From: Climacium dendroides | Lineage: Eukaryota; Streptophyta; Bryopsida; Hypnales; Climaciaceae | NCBI GenBank assembly: GCA_950106755.1 | Contig: OX467090.1 | Span: forward strand, 10,043,489-10,107,488 | Reading direction: 5' to 3' | DNA: 64,000 nucleotides | Shown here: piece after piece, positions 60,040-64,000 of the stretch | Layout of the letters: each line of letters opens with the position of its first letter | Numbering within the stretch: the first letter of the stretch is position 1 | Notes under the pieces: model-generated | What the model was told of the DNA's origin: nothing | The model's input: only the letters and a program-made list of their open reading frames with translations | Databases searched by the model: none | Made by a program: the position numbers and the translations under genes

Positions 60040-62063
60040 TCTAACGCAGGCATAGGCACAAAATGATTTTTTAATTGATTGTTAGTTCTGCAATTTCAGG
60101 AGTTTTGAGGCTTGCAATCCAAGAGTTCCAATGTACTATATGTAGATGTAATTCTCACCGTTGTGGTGGCATGTAAAGGTGACAAATACACTCAACCCTT
60201 TGAGCTTCTGAACGCTCTCTCATGTGTTCACAACTTGACATGTGGGAGTTGTCCCTTCAAATGTGTATTCAAGATGACAAATTACAGAGAATGAGCAATT
60301 AGAGAGGGTTGAGAGGACGAGTCTGCAGATCCAGGAGCAGTCGTTCTCACTCATGAGAAATTTCTTGTTCACACAGAAAGATACTTATACTTTAATCCGA
60401 TCCAAGTACAACATTTCCGCGTAAAGCATGACTCTCAACCAAGATTCTTATATCATTTTCTCATCATCATTGATCTCAACCAAATACACTTGTATCGTGT
60501 TTCAGGGAAACAGGTAGGATTATTCTTTTAAACTTAGATTTGGGGACGTTGATGATTGATCAACAGAAGTACCGTTCCTCAGTACAAATTCGATCCTCCA
60601 GCTGCTTCGGACTCCCTGTGCCAATCTGTAAAACCGCTACTCTTGGTACAGGGTACAATTATGCTGAAGAGTAACAATGATTGTTCATTATACTGTGATG
60701 ACTAGAACTGCAAGATAACCTCAATAGATTTGTAAGTAGTTCGTCCAGGACAAACAGGTAAATTGTACTGTGCTGCACTGTACAATACTGTAGTAGGAAT
60801 TGTAAGCCATGAAGGTTTCGTGAACTTAATTACATCATCCAGAGACCCTTCACCCTTGCTGCAAACCTCACGTACAGCAAGGCCAGATGGAGCTTGAATA
60901 ACCACCTTGCTGCTCATCCAAACTTTCAACTTTTCCAACATAGCAGATCAGTAAGGTAATTACACCTAATATTGACCCAGTTCTTAAAACCGACTCATTT
61001 TTGCATGAAATGTATACCCCTAAAACATGATTACACCCATAATTAAAAAAATTATTCAAAAAAAGATTGGGAGGTTTAATAAGAACCATGACAGATGCTT
61101 ATCCGGATGATACTTGGTGTTGTTTGCACCACATCAGAGATTATCAAACTCTTTTGACACTTAGTAAATTCTATTTATTCTTGTGAAAATTGGTACAGTA
61201 CGATAATACTTCAACCTTGATTCTATTAGTTTACAAATAATGTGACTTTGGTAAAGTATTGTCACATGCATTAATTGGACAAAATCAGTGTACCTGGTTT
61301 GAGGAGCTCTTACTTGTTCACTCTTAACTTTTGCAAAACAAGGAATTAAGGGATTTCTCATCATGCTATTACAGAGGGTGCTGATCTACAGAATGTTATG
61401 AACACTGGTGAAGACACAATTGGGGTTTGATAACCTTTACCATCGTGTAAAAAATATACACAAACTACAGAAAATCGGCATTGTTGATTGAAGTGAGCAC
61501 TAGAAGTACAAGTCACAATAGGCATTACATTCAGCCAACTGTACTAGTAAAGTAAAGGGGTACCACACTGATATGGAAACAGAAATCTCCTGCAGCATTT
61601 CCTATTCTCCCCTGCTTTGGCACCATATGAGAGGTACTAGGGATCTATTTGTGATCCTGTCCCTATTACAAAATTGGATAATCATATAGCACAGGAATTT
61701 TCCCTCTAAGGAACTCTTGAGAAAAAAGTTGCTCATTACGTGACTTCACAAGGAGGTGACAAGTCGGAAGCTGATACAAGAGAAAACGTATCTGCGCCCG
61801 ACAAGTCATCACCTGCTTCACCGTCTCACTACAGACTGCCCGGTTGATTGTAACCTAAATCTATTCTTTACACCATTTTATCATAATTTTTATCATAATT
61901 TTACAAGCCATAGGTGTACCCACCTCTGTCAAGCCCTTGTCGGCTAGTCCACTATGCCTGCATTGATATAGGAGCCATAATATCGTTCCTGCCATGAAAT
62001 CTTAGTCATGTTTATATGAACTCTGCAGACAGTGGACTGAGTGGAGGTGAGGCTATTCATACA
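60040..62063. other. Intergenic between BLOS1 and the armadillo gene
   Basis: 3' flank of BLOS1, then mixed sequence. A minus-strand frame at 60941-60702 (KVVIQAPSGLAVREVCSKG...) is open for 79 codons but matches no family I can name and has no partner exon in view. The block 61293-61390 repeats 55311-55410. The 3' UTR of the armadillo gene probably extends to about 61.7 kb. Confidence 0.4.
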
Positions 62064-62963
62064 TCAAATGGACCTGGCTCCAGGTGGTCCAGTCCTGTGC
62101 TGCGCATGTCTGAGAATTTCCAGCAACTTCTTCGCCTTTCGTCGTGCTTTTGCAGTTCCAGTACTAGCCAGCTCCCCCAAGGCTCCACACAACCCCAGCT
62201 TTGTAGCGTTGTACACATTGTTGGGATCATTCGAGCACAACTCCAGCAGGATGCAGGCCGCGTTTTCCCTATTCTGAGGGTTACTCTCTGCAACAAGGTC
62301 GACAAGAATGGGCAAGGCGTTCACCCTACTGATCTCAGCCTGACCTTGGTAATGCAAAGCCAACAACGCAAGCGTTGAGAGCGCATGATCAATCAAGCCA
62401 AGGCTCTTATCTGTCAAAAGGTGCACTAGATTCGGCACCACTCCAGCTTCCACTGCCTTGACCTTATTCTCCTTGCACAAGCAAAGGTCGAAGATTGCGT
62501 TCATGGCGTCCAGCTTCCCATTTCGGGTGCCGTCGGCGAGGAGCTCCACAAGTGCAGGGATGGCATCTGTGGATCCTATGAGATCAGCATTGGAGCCTTT
62601 TGCTGAAAGGTTGAACAAAGCTGCGGCTGCATTCGCTCTGGCTTCGTTGTCTCCAGTTTTGAGAACCTCCACTATGGGCTCCACGCCACCGGCGGAAATG
62701 ATGCTGCTTTTGAGAGAAGCGGTGATGGAGAGGTTGAAGAGGAGCGTGACGGCGTGCTTCTTCAGTTCTGTGTCCTCGGAGTGACTCAAAATTTCAACTA
62801 CGACTGGAATGACTCCTTGTTGAGCGATGTAGTCGCGGTTGATAGAGCTTTTCTTTGTGAGGGTACGCAAGCCCTGGATGGCGTCCTTCTGGCCGTTCAT
62901 CTCGGAATGGGTTAAATGGGTCACCCAGATGTCCATCCTGCCTTTATCCTCCTCTGCTGGCAT
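62064..62963 (-). CDS. Armadillo-repeat protein (PUB-like ARM domain, no U-box seen)
   Basis: A single 299-codon frame made almost entirely of armadillo repeats. Successive units have the form GVIPVVVEILS..ELKKHAVTLLFNLS, GGVEPIVEVLKTGDNEARANAAAALFNLS, DAIPALVELLADGTRNGKLDAMNAIFDL, GVVPNLVHLL..DHALSTLALLA and ALPILVDLVAESNPQNRENAACILLELC. These resemble the ARM half of plant U-box E3 ligases (PUB12/13/14 group). The ARM fold binds proteins. No U-box precedes it in the window, so ligase activity cannot be inferred. The start used is the ATG at 62961-62963. The same frame is open upstream to an AG at 63027-63028 after a pyrimidine-rich tract. The protein may therefore begin in an earlier exon, and a U-box exon further right cannot be excluded. 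Exon GC is high compared with the flanks. Confidence 0.85.
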   Translation of the reverse strand: MPAEEDKGRMDIWVTHLTHSEMNGQKDAIQGLRTLTKKSSINRDYIAQQGVIPVVVEILSHSEDTELKKHAVTLLFNLSITASLKSSIISAGGVEPIVEVLKTGDNEARANAAAALFNLSAKGSNADLIGSTDAIPALVELLADGTRNGKLDAMNAIFDLCLCKENKVKAVEAGVVPNLVHLLTDKSLGLIDHALSTLALLALHYQGQAEISRVNALPILVDLVAESNPQNRENAACILLELCSNDPNNVYNATKLGLCGALGELASTGTAKARRKAKKLLEILRHAQHRTGPPGARSI

Positions 62964-64000
62964 TGTCTCTTTCGTTGTACTGCTCTGTCTGCTATATTTT
63001 CCTTTCTCTTCTCCCTCCCCTACCTGAAGCCAAAAGCGTGCAGGAATGTCAGTTGAGAGTCTGTTGATTATGTTTTAAACAGAAAACGCAATAAATAGAG
63101 AAATCGAGATGCAACAACGGCAAAACCATCGACCAACACGAGCCAATAGCATCGCTAATCGATGTGTCTCAGCAGCTTAACTCCTGAATGATCGAGGACC
63201 AAGGATTCATGTTTTAAAATGAAAAAATTTGATTCATCATATTTTGAATATAATAGAATTCAGAAGGGACCAAATTCTATATCACCAGAATCAAAGAGAA
63301 CACTGCATGTGCTGATAAATAGTAAATAGAATTGGATGAAAGAAATTTCACGCATGACCTACTCAAACTGCTAACATAAAGATGAGCAAGCTTCACGATG
63401 TGTCTCAAGAGCTAAATCTACCTAGATTGTGATTTCTGACAGCATTTGCCTTAAAACTCTCCAAACGTAAACATTAAACCGCATGTCGAACTCATAGCCA
63501 TTTCATTTAGTATGCACTAGCACAATAAAATGAAGTGAACTCGTATAGAATACGTTTTGATCAACCAGTTCAAAAAGTAATCCTGGGGGGTTGCTGCACG
63601 TACCGATTCGGATCCAGAAATGGGACTACACATCGTGGCGATGGTCACGGGTGCAAAACTCACAGCAATATAAATATTTATAGCATTCACGTTCTCTTGA
63701 GGATATCCCTGCACGCAAATCAAACATAAGTAGTTGAGTAGGAAGCTCCTTATCATTTCAAAGAGTCAACTCTACGCACCAATAACTGCACCATTATGCA
63801 TCACCAAAGATACAGATGAATTCATTCTATATGTGACAAAGCAAAGTTTTAATATAATTTATATTTATTAAAGAAAGAACGATGTGACAACCGTCCTAGT
63901 CTGCGCAGACCACTTCCCAAAAGACATGCTAAGACACTAAAATAAGTACAGGAATCACTCTAATGCTACATTGAGCGTCTTTTATTTTTTCCATGTTTTT
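62964..64000 (-). other. Upstream region of the armadillo gene
   Basis: 62964-63026 may be exon (open, in frame with the ARM protein: ...RQSSTTKETMPAEED). A minus-strand segment at 63711-63606 lies between a possible acceptor (GCGTGCAG) and a good donor (TCG-GTACGT) and could be a further exon. Its peptide matches nothing I know. The rest is AT-rich, with no gene seen. Confidence 0.35.

Noticed and set aside
1..64000. CRISPR arrays, operons, bacterial promoters or phage genes
   Set aside because: The window is eukaryotic nuclear DNA with spliced genes. The tandem arrays seen have no spacer-repeat alternation.

Overview
The window looks like nuclear DNA of a land plant. The genes are intron-rich with GT-AG introns. 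A plant-type mitochondrial ATP synthase subunit d and a DUF1221 (plant MLKL-type) kinase are present, and the housekeeping genes sit in long AT-rich, repeat-filled intergenic DNA. The style of the kinase, the short genes and the AT-rich spacers suggest a bryophyte, most likely a moss. I cannot prove the clade from sequence alone.

Layout. 1-147: last codons of a gene that enters from the left. 148-4764: nested small transposons. 4765-7756 (-): DRE2/anamorsin, eight coding exons, with its upstream leader or promoter region to about 9.3 kb. 9.4-44.3 kb: about 35 kb with no convincing gene. It holds non-autonomous DNA transposons with clear terminal inverted repeats and target duplications (CACTA-like, hAT-like, TA-flanked, and a TTAA-flanked family resembling piggyBac), foldback elements, minisatellites, a diverged segmental duplication and one LINE remnant. 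44336-46879 (+): mitochondrial F1Fo-ATP synthase subunit d, five exons. 48151-48598: a 135-bp tandem array. 49216-52204 (-): a five-exon tandem-kinase gene. 55462-56340 (-): complex I subunit NDUFA2/B8. 56.6-58.0 kb: a TTAA element and a long hairpin element. 58456-60039 (+): BLOC-1 subunit 1 (BLOS1/GCN5L1). 62064-62963 (-): an armadillo-repeat protein.

The housekeeping genes share a mitochondrial or Fe-S theme: ATP synthase, complex I, and DRE2 of cytosolic Fe-S assembly. Nothing suggests they are co-regulated. The two most interesting observations are these. (1) Phase-compatible splice sites join a DUF1221/HeLo-like N-terminus and an intact kinase to a second, receptor-kinase-derived domain that has lost all three catalytic residues, giving a putative tandem kinase-pseudokinase immune-type protein of 782 aa. 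(2) A family of TTAA-flanked inverted-repeat elements recurs at six to eight places, one with a paralogous near-empty site in the same window. All exon joins were derived by hand from reading frame and splice consensus; no transcript data were available.
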